Shown in pieces: positions 16,892-25,150 of a stretch of DNA of 64,000 bases; position 1 is the stretch's first letter; each line of letters begins with the position of its first letter. Both the position numbers and the translations under genes were made by a program. The notes below the pieces were generated by a model that worked only from the letters and a program-made list of their open reading frames with translations, was not told where the DNA came from and ran no database searches. Where the stretch lies: contig CAYQMG010000020.1 of assembly GCA_964418585.1 (NCBI GenBank), positions 1 through 64,000 on the forward strand, read 5' to 3'. The DNA is from JAJRTE01 sp964418585 (lineage in GTDB: Bacteria; Myxococcota_A; UBA796; JAJRTE01).

Positions 16892-18592
16892 CCCACCCGG
16901 GTGCTGTCTATCCTTTCGTTCCACAACGTACCCCTCGATGACCAGCAGGTCCATGGCTGTCTGGTCGAAGAGGTCGAGGGCGTCGGCCGGGGCGGCGACG
17001 GGAGGGGCGGCGCGATGAGCCATTGTGTCGCAGAGGAGCATGGGGACCCCGGTGTGTGCGATGAACGTCTCGAGCAGGGTGTGGAGGGGCTGGTTGGTGT
17101 CGCGAGGGAGGGCGAGGACGCGGGCCGAGGGGGTTTGTCCTGCTGGAGCGGCGATCAGGTGGTGAAACTCGGGCCGTACCTTGAGTTCCAGGTGCTTGAA
17201 AGGGGAGGGGAGGGCGAGGTCGAACGTTTTTTCGAGCCGTTCCGCCGGTAGACAGACCTGGACGGGGGGGACGGGTTCCACCTCTCCCCGGGCCCGGGCC
17301 AGGCGCACGTGGGCGTCCGGTGTGCCCGGTGCGGTCAGAATGGCGCGGTGGCCCAGGTCCTGGGGAGCGAAGTCCATCCTTCCCTGGAACCAGCCCACCA
17401 CCTCCCCAGCCTCGAGCCGACGGGCCACGGTGTCGGCCAGGGCCGATTCTTCCAGATACTGAAACGGATAGCCGCGGTTCTTGAGCGCGATCTCCACCTG
17501 TGTCCGGCTCGATACGGGTCCCAGGTCGCTGCGCGACCGGGGGCGACGCGGGATATCGGGCTGAAGTGCGTGGGCCAGATAGAGGGCTGCACCGACGGCA
17601 GCGCCGGCGTCCCCGGGTTCCGGTGGGATGTAGAGGTGTTCGAACGGGGTTTCCTCCAGGATTTTTCCTACCGCCAGGGTGTTCCGAGCCACGCCACCGG
17701 CCATGCAAAGTGTGCGGCCGCCCACCTCGCGGTGCAGGGTTCGGGCCGTCCGTACCAGCACGTCCTCGAGGATGGCCTGGACCGTGGCGGCCAGGTCCCG
17801 GTGTTCCTGGGTGACCGGTTCATCGGGCCGGCGTGCAGGACCCAGGACCGTCTCGAGCGCGGGAGAGAACATGCGTTCTCCCTCGAAAAAAGGGAGGTAC
17901 CGGGGATTGACTTCGAGTCCTCCGGTCTCCACCACCTGTACGACCTCCTGGAACCGGTCCCGAAACGAGGGGGTGCCGGTGCGACTGAGGGCTTCCACGC
18001 GCCCTTCCCCTTCGAGAGGGTCGAATCCCAGAAAGGTGGCCATCGCGGTGTAGAACAGGCCCACCGAGTTGGGATAGGCGGTTTGTCGCAGCAGCGCAAT
18101 CGCGGAACCGGTTCCCTTGCCCATGGACAGGGTACTCCACTCACCGACGCCGTCTGCGACCAGGATCGCAGCGTGGTCGAACGGGCTCGACAGGAACGCC
18201 GCGGCAGCGTGGCACAGGTGGTGGTGGAAGAAAAGGACCTTCCCGTCGTACCCATGCTCCTTGTGCAAGGTAATTGGGAGGATGAGCCGGTTTTCCAGCC
18301 ATGGCGGGACCTCGCGCAGGAAAGCCTTGAGCGAACCGGGAAAGGCCCGGACATGACTCAGGAGCACCCGCTCGAGCTTCAGGAACGGCTTTTCGTAAAA
18401 GGCGATCCGATCCACGTCGTCGATGGTGATACCACCGGCGAGGAGACACTCGTTGAGAGCCTGGGCGGGGAACGCGGACGAGTGGTTTTCCCGGTCGAAC
18501 CAGGCCTCCATGGCAGCGGACACGACCTCGCCGTCCCGCACCAGGCAGGCCGCTGCGTCATGATGGTAGCAAGACAGTCCCAGGATGTTCAT
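16886..18592 (-). CDS. NodU/TobZ-family carbamoyltransferase with diverged signature motifs
   Basis: The 568-aa protein begins MNILGLSCYHHDAAAC, the YHDSAA-type entry of carbamoyltransferases, and keeps HHHLCHAAAAF, DGVGEWST and CMAGGVARN of the N-terminal Kae1-like ATPase-fold domain. The C-terminal YrdC-like-partner region deviates: the family's GPRALG reads APQDLG (409-414), and the usual NTSFN followed by GEPIV near the end reads CDTMA followed by APPV. The family makes O-carbamoyl esters from carbamoyl phosphate and ATP in nodulation factors and antibiotics. With these changes the activity or acceptor may differ. It lies 2 nt after a 53-aa membrane protein and is the last gene of a three-gene unit. 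Confidence 0.85.
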   Translation of the reverse strand: MNILGLSCYHHDAAACLVRDGEVVSAAMEAWFDRENHSSAFPAQALNECLLAGGITIDDVDRIAFYEKPFLKLERVLLSHVRAFPGSLKAFLREVPPWLENRLILPITLHKEHGYDGKVLFFHHHLCHAAAAFLSSPFDHAAILVADGVGEWSTLSMGKGTGSAIALLRQTAYPNSVGLFYTAMATFLGFDPLEGEGRVEALSRTGTPSFRDRFQEVVQVVETGGLEVNPRYLPFFEGERMFSPALETVLGPARRPDEPVTQEHRDLAATVQAILEDVLVRTARTLHREVGGRTLCMAGGVARNTLAVGKILEETPFEHLYIPPEPGDAGAAVGAALYLAHALQPDIPRRPRSRSDLGPVSSRTQVEIALKNRGYPFQYLEESALADTVARRLEAGEVVGWFQGRMDFAPQDLGHRAILTAPGTPDAHVRLARARGEVEPVPPVQVCLPAERLEKTFDLALPSPFKHLELKVRPEFHHLIAAPAGQTPSARVLALPRDTNQPLHTLLETFIAHTGVPMLLCDTMAHRAAPPVAAPADALDLFDQTAMDLLVIEGYVVERKDRQHPGGS

Positions 18593-18594
18593 GG

Positions 18595-18756
18595 TCAGAC
18601 GCCGGCGTAGAGGAAAGTGACCACGGCGACCGGGCCCAGGGAGTAGACCAGGAAGGCGAGCACGGCCAGGAAAATGAGAATGGGCGCCAGGAAATAAAAC
18701 TTGTTGCGACGGATCAAGGCGAACAACTCCCGAAAGATCAGCATCAGCTTGCTCAT
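18595..18756 (-). CDS. Small membrane protein (DUF5989-like, 53 aa)
   Basis: The protein has a short amphipathic start (MSKLMLIFRELFALIRRNKF) and one long hydrophobic span to residue about 45, ending FLYAGV. This pattern matches tiny DUF5989-type proteins that recur beside NodU/TobZ carbamoyltransferases. It probably sits in the inner membrane and may tether or couple the carbamoyltransferase. GAGGGAC precedes the ATG. The carbamoyltransferase start lies 2 nt after the stop. Confidence 0.7.
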   Translation of the reverse strand: MSKLMLIFRELFALIRRNKFYFLAPILIFLAVLAFLVYSLGPVAVVTFLYAGV

Positions 18757-18766
18757 GAGTCCCTCA

Positions 18767-19000
18767 TCAACTCTGCCGTTGGCTGTCTTGCTCGTCAAAA
18801 TCCCGCGCATCCGCCGGTCGCCACAGGTCCGTCTCCCCAAATGTGGGCAGGAGGCGGCGCCGGAAAAGCCGGAGCCAGGCGTGGGCACTGCCGATGCCCA
18901 GGAAATAGAGAAGGTAGAGCGACCCCCGCACCACCGCGTGTTGCACCCTCCGCCCCAGTGCACGGACCCGCTCCTTCACCCGACGAAACAACTCGAACAT
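18767..19000 (-). CDS. Small membrane-associated protein next to carbamoyltransferase (SxtK-like context)
   Basis: A 77-aa basic protein with one hydrophobic segment (SLYLLYFLGIGSAHAWL, about 27-43), a cluster RLFRRRLLP and an acidic/polar tail. Size and position resemble the small SxtJ/SxtK-type proteins encoded with carbamoyltransferases in toxin and exopolysaccharide clusters, though similarity here is by layout rather than by a diagnostic motif. The start is uncertain: ATG 19000 lacks a strong ribosome site. The gap to the 53-aa gene is 10 nt. Confidence 0.45.
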   Translation of the reverse strand: MFELFRRVKERVRALGRRVQHAVVRGSLYLLYFLGIGSAHAWLRLFRRRLLPTFGETDLWRPADARDFDEQDSQRQS

Positions 19001-19167
19001 GCGCACCCACCCGAACTCGACCCCGCTGACCGCGTTCCGAAAAACCACGGCGGTCGCCACCATCTGGCACGGCTTTTTTTGCATACTACTATCACAAGAC
19101 GCGGCTGCGTGGCCAGTGGATTTGAAACCCGGCCTGCACAGGCCCATGCGCAACACGTCGATTGCGG

Positions 19168-19196
19168 TTGACACCTCCGCACGGGAGCGCTAGGGA
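19168..19196 (+). promoter_or_regulatory. Candidate promoter for the histidine kinase
   Basis: A perfect TTGACA (19168-19173) lies 17 nt before TAGGGA (19191-19196), a weak -10 match. The inverted repeat at 19212-19229 would fall at the start of the transcript. Confidence is limited by the -10 sequence. Confidence 0.35.
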
Positions 19197-19211
19197 GGGG
19201 GCAGGGGAGAG

Positions 19212-19229
19212 GGTGCACCGGTGTGCACC
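19212..19229. promoter_or_regulatory. Inverted repeat, possible operator
   Basis: GGTGCAC-CGGT-GTGCACC: two perfect 7-nt arms around a 4-nt centre, 73 nt before the kinase ATG. Size and symmetry fit a dimeric repressor site or a short 5' UTR hairpin. Confidence 0.5.
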
Positions 19230-19301
19230 GCCACCACAGACCGGCCCTGTGCCTGCGACTGGAGCATCGCACGACACGCTTCGGCCACCGGAGAGCCTGC
19301 C

Positions 19302-20798
19302 ATGTCTCTCACGATTCGAAGAATCAGACGTTGGGTCGCGCGCCTGTTCGGGGCAGGGGTCCTGCTCGCCCTGTTCTGCATCAGCAGGAGAAACCTGCTG
19401 CTGTTTCACGCCATCGGCGAGTTTTTCAGCGTGGTGATCGCCTGGGGCATGTTCGTGTTCGCCTGGAACTCGAGGCGGTTCATCGACAACGGGTACCTGG
19501 TCTTTCTGGGGATTGCCTACCTGTTCGTGGGCATTCTGGACTTCACCCATGTGCTGGCCTACGAGGGCATGGGCGTGCTCCACGGGGGCGTTCCAGGACT
19601 CTCGGTCCGGGCCTGGACGGCAGCCCGGTACCTCGAGGGCCTCTCCATGCTGGTCGCGCCGCTGTTCCTGCGCCGCCGGGTGAGCGTTCTGTTCCTTTTC
19701 ACCGTGTATGCCGTGCTCGTGGCCGGGTTCCTCCTCCTCGTGGCCGGAGACCGGGGCCTCCCAGCGTGCCCGTTCCGCAACGGGGAGGGCATCTCCATCG
19801 GGGTGGTCAACGACCTGGTCATTGCTGCAATCATGATCGGCGCCGCCGCGCTCCTCTACCGACACCGCAGCGCGTTCGCCCGGCACGTCCTCCTCCTCCT
19901 GCTCGCCTCCATCGGGTTGTCCGTGACAGCCCAGGTGGCCTTTGCCGCCGCCACGTGCGTGGGGCCATGGATCAACACCATCGGGCACCTGGTGAAGCTG
20001 GTCTCGTTCTATCTCATTTTCAAGGCGATCATCCAGACAGGGCTGGAAAAGCCCTATGAACTCCTGTTTCGGGAACTCAAGCAGAGCGAACGGGCCTTGA
20101 AGGCCTCGAACACGGCCAAGGACCGCTTCTTCTCGATCATGGCGCACGATCTCAAGGACCTGTTCAACGTCCTGTTCGGCTACTCGGAAGTGTTGCTGAA
20201 CTGCTACGACGAGTTCAGTGACGAAAAGAAGAAAACCTACATCCACGCCATTCGACGCTCCTCCGAGCAGGTCTACCGCATGCTCGAGAACCTCCTCTAC
20301 TGGTCTCGCATGCAGGTGGGAGGACTCACCGCGCAACCCGAGGAGGTGGCGCTGGCCGCCGTGGTCGGGGAGACGTTCTCCCTCCTCAAGGCCGTGTCCG
20401 AGCAGAAGCAAGTTCAGGTGGTGGCGGACGTGGACCCGGAAATCAAGGCCTGGGTGGACGCCAACATGGTCCAGGTGGTGTTGAGGAACCTGGTGTCGAA
20501 CGCCATCAAGTTTGCCGGTCCTGGAGGCCACGTCGCAGTCTCGGCCAGGGCGGAGGGAGGCAGGACGGTGATCTCGGTTCGGGACGACGGAGAAGGCATG
20601 AGCCGTGAAGAGGTGGAGCGAGTGCTGCGAGCCGAGGTGCCTGGGCGAGTGGGCGGGGACGAGGACGGGGGTACTGGACTTGGCCTGGTACTATGCAAAG
20701 AGTTTGTCGACTTGAACGATGGCGACCTTCGCATCGAGAGCCGCCCGGGGGCGGGCACGGAAGTGGTGGTCTCGTTTCCCTCGAGGCCTTCTGATTGA
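19302..20798 (+). CDS. Membrane sensor histidine kinase with MASE3-like input domain
   Basis: The 498-aa protein has about seven hydrophobic spans in residues 10-255, including FLGIAYLFVGILDFTHVLAYEGM, typical of the MASE3 sensory domain. A coiled linker (ELKQSERALKASNTAKD) leads to the kinase. The H-box is FFSIMAHDLKDLFN with phospho-acceptor His282; the residue usually Pro after the His-Asp-Leu is missing (DLF). ATPase motifs follow: NLVSNAIKFA (N box), VRDDGEGM (G1) and GTGLGL (G2). No response regulator is adjacent, so it is an orphan. ATG 19302 is the first Met before the transmembrane part. Confidence 0.9.
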   Translation: MSLTIRRIRRWVARLFGAGVLLALFCISRRNLLLFHAIGEFFSVVIAWGMFVFAWNSRRFIDNGYLVFLGIAYLFVGILDFTHVLAYEGMGVLHGGVPGLSVRAWTAARYLEGLSMLVAPLFLRRRVSVLFLFTVYAVLVAGFLLLVAGDRGLPACPFRNGEGISIGVVNDLVIAAIMIGAAALLYRHRSAFARHVLLLLLASIGLSVTAQVAFAAATCVGPWINTIGHLVKLVSFYLIFKAIIQTGLEKPYELLFRELKQSERALKASNTAKDRFFSIMAHDLKDLFNVLFGYSEVLLNCYDEFSDEKKKTYIHAIRRSSEQVYRMLENLLYWSRMQVGGLTAQPEEVALAAVVGETFSLLKAVSEQKQVQVVADVDPEIKAWVDANMVQVVLRNLVSNAIKFAGPGGHVAVSARAEGGRTVISVRDDGEGMSREEVERVLRAEVPGRVGGDEDGGTGLGLVLCKEFVDLNDGDLRIESRPGAGTEVVVSFPSRPSD

Positions 20799-20962
20799 GG
20801 TGCGGTGTGGCCGGGTGTGTGGGCGTGCGTGGTCGAGCCTGAGTGGTTGTGCAGAGGCGCGGAAGCGGGAACAATGGCGGGGCGAGAGTGGGAGAGGTCA
20901 GGGAACGGTGCATCGGCTTCTGTCCGAGAGGGGGAGTCGGTGCGGTTGGAGAAGGAGCGGTG

Positions 20963-22357
20963 ATGTCCAAGGAGCGAATCGGCCATGTGCCGGGGCTTCC
21001 TCCCTACCATTTTGCGAACAAGGCGGCGGGGTGGATTTTCATGAACGGGAACATCCCGAATCCGACCACGCTGGTGCAGCAGTTTGCCGAGGTTTTGCGG
21101 AACCCGTGTCATTTTGACCCTGCTGTGGACGCGGAGCGGCGTGTGACCCTGGTGACCGCAGCGTTCGACAAGGGGCACGAACTTCATGATCGGCACCTGA
21201 TAGGGGACTTTGAGGCGATCGGGATCGATGCCGGTTGGGAGGGGGGTTATCCGACCCGTGTGCGCAATCTGTCGGTTTGGCACAGTTTCAAAGCGTGGAA
21301 GGAAGCCGAGCCATGGCTGTACCGGCGATATACCGAGAAGCAGGATGCCATACTGGCGATCAAGGAGGACTACCACGCCAAGATGGCGCGCTACGTGGAT
21401 CGTGCCGTGGACCTGCTCGGGGGTCTGGTGTCCGACTATCCGGAGCTTGGGCTGTTCGAGCTGTACCATGTGGATGACTGGACGCCGGACACCTCGACGG
21501 AGCGGTCGCCGACCGCGCCGGACAACGAGGTGGTGGCGCGTGCACTGGATCGACTGCGGGGTCGTGGGGAGGATGTGGCCCGGGCCAGGGAACTCCGACA
21601 CCACATTGATCATCTGGTGTTCAAGGATTCCGAGGTGCTGGCCGCGTGCAAGGCGATCGAGGATCATTTTCGGCGGGCGTCGGGGATCGATCGGTCCGAA
21701 CTCTACCTGGCGCAGCGTGAGCGACTCTGGAAAACCCTGCTCGAGTCGGGCACGATTTTCATTTACGGAGGGCGGGTTCACGTGCTGATGAACCGGTTGC
21801 GTTTCTACGACTTGCACGAAGCGATCCGGGAGGCGGTGAAGCGAGGCACGAACGTGTTTGGCATTTCGGCGGGGTCGATCATCCAGTCCGACACCTTTTC
21901 CATCGCCCTGGCCGATGCGCCGTCGGGAGGGCATCAGGTCGCGGCGGATGAAGGGGTGGGGACGGTGCGCGGTGTCCGCATTTTTCCCCACGCCCACGAT
22001 TATCATCCCTACATGCGGACGGGGGATCGCAACGAGTTGAGCTTCGTGGCCCTGCGCCATCCCAACTCGGTGGCCGTTGGACTCAACCAGGCCTCGGTGC
22101 TGCTGAAGGAAAGCTACCTGTGTGCGGAGGACGGGGAGGTTTATCAGCGCTACAGTTCGGTGGGAGACGACCCGGTGCTGGTTTTCGGGCCTCGAGGCTG
22201 CCGGCATGAGATGCGGAAGGGGGATCAATTGCTGTTGCCCGGGACCCGAGCTTTTGCGGGGCACGTTCAGCTGGCGCGGCGCGAGGAACTCGAGGAACTC
22301 GAGTGGGTCTGTCTGTCCGGCGGGCCGGGTCGAGGGGGTATGGGGCCAGGGGAATGA
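20963..22357 (+). CDS. Peptidase S51-like (dipeptidase E/cyanophycinase fold) protein
   Basis: The 464-aa chain contains IFIYGGRVHVLMNRLRFYDL followed by FGISAGSI, the G-x-S-A-G nucleophile elbow of family S51 with Ser302 as nucleophile. It is about twice the length of PepE; the first roughly 250 residues form a helical N-terminal domain (ELGLFELYHVDDW and others) I do not recognise. S51 peptidases cut Asp dipeptides or cyanophycin-type beta-linked amides. It lies upstream of the pyrimidine operon but 180 nt apart, with a separate promoter candidate between, so a link to pyrimidine catabolism is only suggestive. ATG 20963 is preceded by GGAG. Confidence 0.7.
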   Translation: MSKERIGHVPGLPPYHFANKAAGWIFMNGNIPNPTTLVQQFAEVLRNPCHFDPAVDAERRVTLVTAAFDKGHELHDRHLIGDFEAIGIDAGWEGGYPTRVRNLSVWHSFKAWKEAEPWLYRRYTEKQDAILAIKEDYHAKMARYVDRAVDLLGGLVSDYPELGLFELYHVDDWTPDTSTERSPTAPDNEVVARALDRLRGRGEDVARARELRHHIDHLVFKDSEVLAACKAIEDHFRRASGIDRSELYLAQRERLWKTLLESGTIFIYGGRVHVLMNRLRFYDLHEAIREAVKRGTNVFGISAGSIIQSDTFSIALADAPSGGHQVAADEGVGTVRGVRIFPHAHDYHPYMRTGDRNELSFVALRHPNSVAVGLNQASVLLKESYLCAEDGEVYQRYSSVGDDPVLVFGPRGCRHEMRKGDQLLLPGTRAFAGHVQLARREELEELEWVCLSGGPGRGGMGPGE

Positions 22358-22373
22358 GCGCCTGGAAATGCAC

Positions 22374-22402
22374 TTGAACAGGCGGCGTCGATTTGGTATA
22401 GC
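22374..22402 (+). promoter_or_regulatory. Candidate promoter of the pyrimidine catabolism operon
   Basis: TTGAAC (22374-22379), a 17-nt spacer and TATAGC (22397-22402), each matching four of six consensus positions, lie about 135 nt before the preT ATG and just after the S51 gene stop. The remaining leader could hold an operator; none was recognised. Confidence 0.45.
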
Positions 22403-22537
22403 AAGGGTTGCATGGCGTTCCCATCCCTAACCAGGCAACCTGCCAACGGAATGGCCACGCGGTCTCACGCCGGAAGCTGTCGTCCGGTTGGCGCGATGCG
22501 ACGCGACCGACTCGTACCGGCGGAAGCAGGAGGATCC

Positions 22538-23872
22538 ATGTCGAAGCAACGACCCGTCAAGGGACCGATACCGGAGCTTCGTCCGGCCATGGCCGATCAC
22601 GAAGCCCTGGCCGAGGCGTCCCGCTGTCTTTATTGTTACGACGCACCCTGTTCTCGGGCCTGTCCGACCCACGTGGACGTGGCCGAGTTCATTCGCAAGA
22701 TTCGGACCGGCAACTTGAGAGGTTCTGCAGTCCGGCTCCTGGACGCCAACCCGCTCGCCGCCAGTTGCGCCCGGGTCTGCCCCACCGAGGAGCTGTGCGA
22801 AAAGGCATGCGTACTCCCGGACATGGGCCTGCCCCACATCGCCATCGGGCGGCTTCAGCGCTACGTGATGGATCGGGCCATGGCCTCGGACCGGCCCCCG
22901 GTGCCTCGAGCCCGGCCCAGCCGGGGCAAGGTGGCGGTGGTGGGGGCCGGCCCGGCCGGCCTGGGGTGCGCGACTGTTCTCGCCCGGTACGGCCATGCGG
23001 TCACCGTGTTCGATGCGCGGCCGGATGCGGGGGGGCTTGCGACCTATGCGATTGCAGACCACAAGGTGCGCGCGAACTTCCCGCCCCGAGAGGCGAGGTG
23101 GCTCTCCACCCTGGGCTTCACCCTCAAGCAAGGCGTCCGGGTGGGCCGCGACATCACCTTTGCCGAACTCGAAGGCGGGTTCGACTACATCTTTCTGGGG
23201 ATGGGCCTGGAGCATTCGGTGCGCCTGGAGGTCCCCGGCGAGGAACTCGATGGCGTGGTCGATGCCCTGGACTTGATTGCAGCCCACCGCCGGGGCGACG
23301 CACTTCCGGTTCCACTCGCCAATCGCGACGTGCTCGTGGTGGGCGGGGGCAACACCGCCACCGACGCCGCGCTGCTGGCCCTCGAGGCCGGGGCGCGCTC
23401 CTCCACCATCGTCTACCGCCGCACCGAGAAGGAAATGCCCGCGTACCCGGCCGAACGTTCGCTGGTGCGTCACCGGGGCGTGGAGATCCGGTTCCTCCTC
23501 TCGCCCGTGGAGGTGGTCGGCCCGGATCGGGTCACGGGTCTTCGGGTCCAACCCATGCGACTGGGGGAGCCGGATGCGTCTGGACGGCGGCGCCCGGTGC
23601 CGCTCGAGGTGGATGCCGAACTTCTCCCCTGTGACGTGGTGGTTCGCGCCATCGGGCAAAGGCTGCTCGAGGAGCCTCACATGAAGATCCCGGGTGTCAA
23701 GGTGCACCGGGGCAAAATCCTGGTGGATCCGGCCACGGGACGGACCGACAATCCGAGGTATTACGCCGGCGGCGACTGTGTGAACGGGGGACGGGAGGTC
23801 GTCCACGCGGTGGCAGAAGGCAAGCGGGCCGCAGAGGCGATTCACCGGCAGCTTCAAGAAGAGGAGGGGTGA
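22538..23872 (+). CDS. preT: NAD-dependent dihydropyrimidine dehydrogenase, electron-transfer subunit
   Basis: The 444-aa protein has the GltD/PreT layout. N-terminal Cys clusters for Fe-S centres (CLYCYDAPCSRACP and CARVCPTEELCEKAC) are followed by an FAD Rossmann motif, VVGAGPAGLGCA, and an NAD motif, VVGGGNTATDAA, then YYAGGDCVNGG near the end. It takes electrons from NADH and passes them to PreA for reduction of uracil or thymine to the 5,6-dihydro form. AGGAGG lies just upstream of ATG 22538. preA begins 3 nt after its stop. First gene of the catabolic operon. Confidence 0.9.
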   Translation: MSKQRPVKGPIPELRPAMADHEALAEASRCLYCYDAPCSRACPTHVDVAEFIRKIRTGNLRGSAVRLLDANPLAASCARVCPTEELCEKACVLPDMGLPHIAIGRLQRYVMDRAMASDRPPVPRARPSRGKVAVVGAGPAGLGCATVLARYGHAVTVFDARPDAGGLATYAIADHKVRANFPPREARWLSTLGFTLKQGVRVGRDITFAELEGGFDYIFLGMGLEHSVRLEVPGEELDGVVDALDLIAAHRRGDALPVPLANRDVLVVGGGNTATDAALLALEAGARSSTIVYRRTEKEMPAYPAERSLVRHRGVEIRFLLSPVEVVGPDRVTGLRVQPMRLGEPDASGRRRPVPLEVDAELLPCDVVVRAIGQRLLEEPHMKIPGVKVHRGKILVDPATGRTDNPRYYAGGDCVNGGREVVHAVAEGKRAAEAIHRQLQEEEG

Positions 23873-23875
23873 GCC

Positions 23876-25150
23876 GTGGCAGATCTATCCGTCAACTTCG
23901 CGGGCGTCTATTCTCCCAACCCGTTCTGGCTGGCATCGGCCCCTCCGACCAACACCGGCGAGCAGATCATGCGCGCATTCGACATGGGATGGGGCGGGGC
24001 GGTGTGGAAGTCCCTGTCTGATCCGATCATCAACGTATCCTCGAGACTCGCCGGAACGGATGCCGGGCCGCACCGCATGGCAGGGCTCAGCAACATCGAA
24101 TTGAGTACCGACCGTAGCCTCGAGGTCAACTTCAAGGAGATGCGGGAGGTCAAGCGCCGGTATCCCAAGCATGCGGTCATTGCCTCGGTCATGATGCCGG
24201 CAGAGAAGCCCCTGTGGGTGGACCTGGTCAAGCGCACGCTCGACACCGGCTGCGACGCGCTGGAACTCAATTTCGGGTGCCCGCACGGGATGCCCGAGCG
24301 TGGAATGGGCGCTGCCATCGGGCAACATCCTGAACTGGCGCGAGAAATCACCTCCTGGGTCAAGGAAATCTCTCACGTGCCCGTGCTCGTGAAGCTTACC
24401 CCGAACGTCACCGACGTGGCTTTCGTCGCTCGAGCGGCTCGAGACGGTGGTGCGGACGCCCTGGCGCTGGTCAACACGATCACCAGCATCGGAGGGGTGG
24501 ATCTGGACACGTTCACCCCGAGGCCCTCCGTGTCGGGTCGGTCGTCGAGGAGCGGCTACTGTGGACCGGCCATCAAGCCGATTGCGCTGTTCCAGGTTGC
24601 GCAGGTGGCGCAATCCGGGGCGAACCTTCCGATTTCCGGGATTGGTGGGATCGAAACCTGGCGGGATGCGGCCGAGTTCATTCTGCTGGGGTCCACGACG
24701 GTGCAGATTTGTACCGCGGTGATGCACTATGGCTACCGGATCATCGACGACCTGTGCGACGGGCTGTCGAACTATCTGGACGACAAGGGGTTGCCCAACG
24801 TGGACGCCCTGTGTGGCCTTGCCTTGCCCAGACTCGGTGCGTGGGAAGAACTCAACTTGAATTACAAGGTGGTGGCCACCATCGACCAGGATCGGTGTAT
24901 TGGATGCGGCAACTGCTACGTGGCCTGCCGAGACGGTGGGCACCAGGCGATCGTGGCCCGTCGTGAGGAGGGGCGAACGCTGGTGGAGGTGGACGAGGCG
25001 CGGTGCGTGGGGTGCAACCTGTGCAGTCTCATCTGCCCGGTGCATGACTGTATCATCATGGAAGATCGGAGCCCGGATCTGCCGCCGCGTTCGTGGCGGG
25101 ACGTTTTGGCGGAGAAGGCGGGCGTGCTGGAGGTACCCGATGGGACATGA
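23876..25150 (+). CDS. preA: NAD-dependent dihydropyrimidine dehydrogenase, catalytic subunit
   Basis: The 424-aa FMN enzyme has a dihydroorotate-dehydrogenase-like barrel with the catalytic Cys135 in NFGCPHGMPERGMG, the loop that distinguishes dihydropyrimidine dehydrogenases. KPIALFQVAQVAQ and GIGGIETWRDAAEF form the FMN site. Two 4Fe-4S clusters follow at the C-terminus (CIGCGNCYVAC and CVGCNLCSLICP). It reduces uracil and thymine. GTG start, 3 nt after preT; the aldehyde dehydrogenase gene starts within its last codons (11-nt overlap), indicating tight coupling. Confidence 0.93.
   Translation: MADLSVNFAGVYSPNPFWLASAPPTNTGEQIMRAFDMGWGGAVWKSLSDPIINVSSRLAGTDAGPHRMAGLSNIELSTDRSLEVNFKEMREVKRRYPKHAVIASVMMPAEKPLWVDLVKRTLDTGCDALELNFGCPHGMPERGMGAAIGQHPELAREITSWVKEISHVPVLVKLTPNVTDVAFVARAARDGGADALALVNTITSIGGVDLDTFTPRPSVSGRSSRSGYCGPAIKPIALFQVAQVAQSGANLPISGIGGIETWRDAAEFILLGSTTVQICTAVMHYGYRIIDDLCDGLSNYLDDKGLPNVDALCGLALPRLGAWEELNLNYKVVATIDQDRCIGCGNCYVACRDGGHQAIVARREEGRTLVEVDEARCVGCNLCSLICPVHDCIIMEDRSPDLPPRSWRDVLAEKAGVLEVPDGT

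Larger units (their letters stand above)
19001..19301. other. 301-bp divergent regulatory region
   Basis: This segment lies between the minus-strand carbamoyltransferase unit and the plus-strand histidine kinase. It contains a TTGACA box at 19168-19173, a strong inverted repeat at 19212-19229 and a T-tract near 19074-19080. No gene is evident in it. Confidence 0.5.

Noticed and set aside
19065..19083. Possible sigma54 promoter (TGGCAC followed by a T-run and GCA)
   Set aside because: The GG-to-GC distance is 15 nt instead of 12, so the -24/-12 spacing is wrong.
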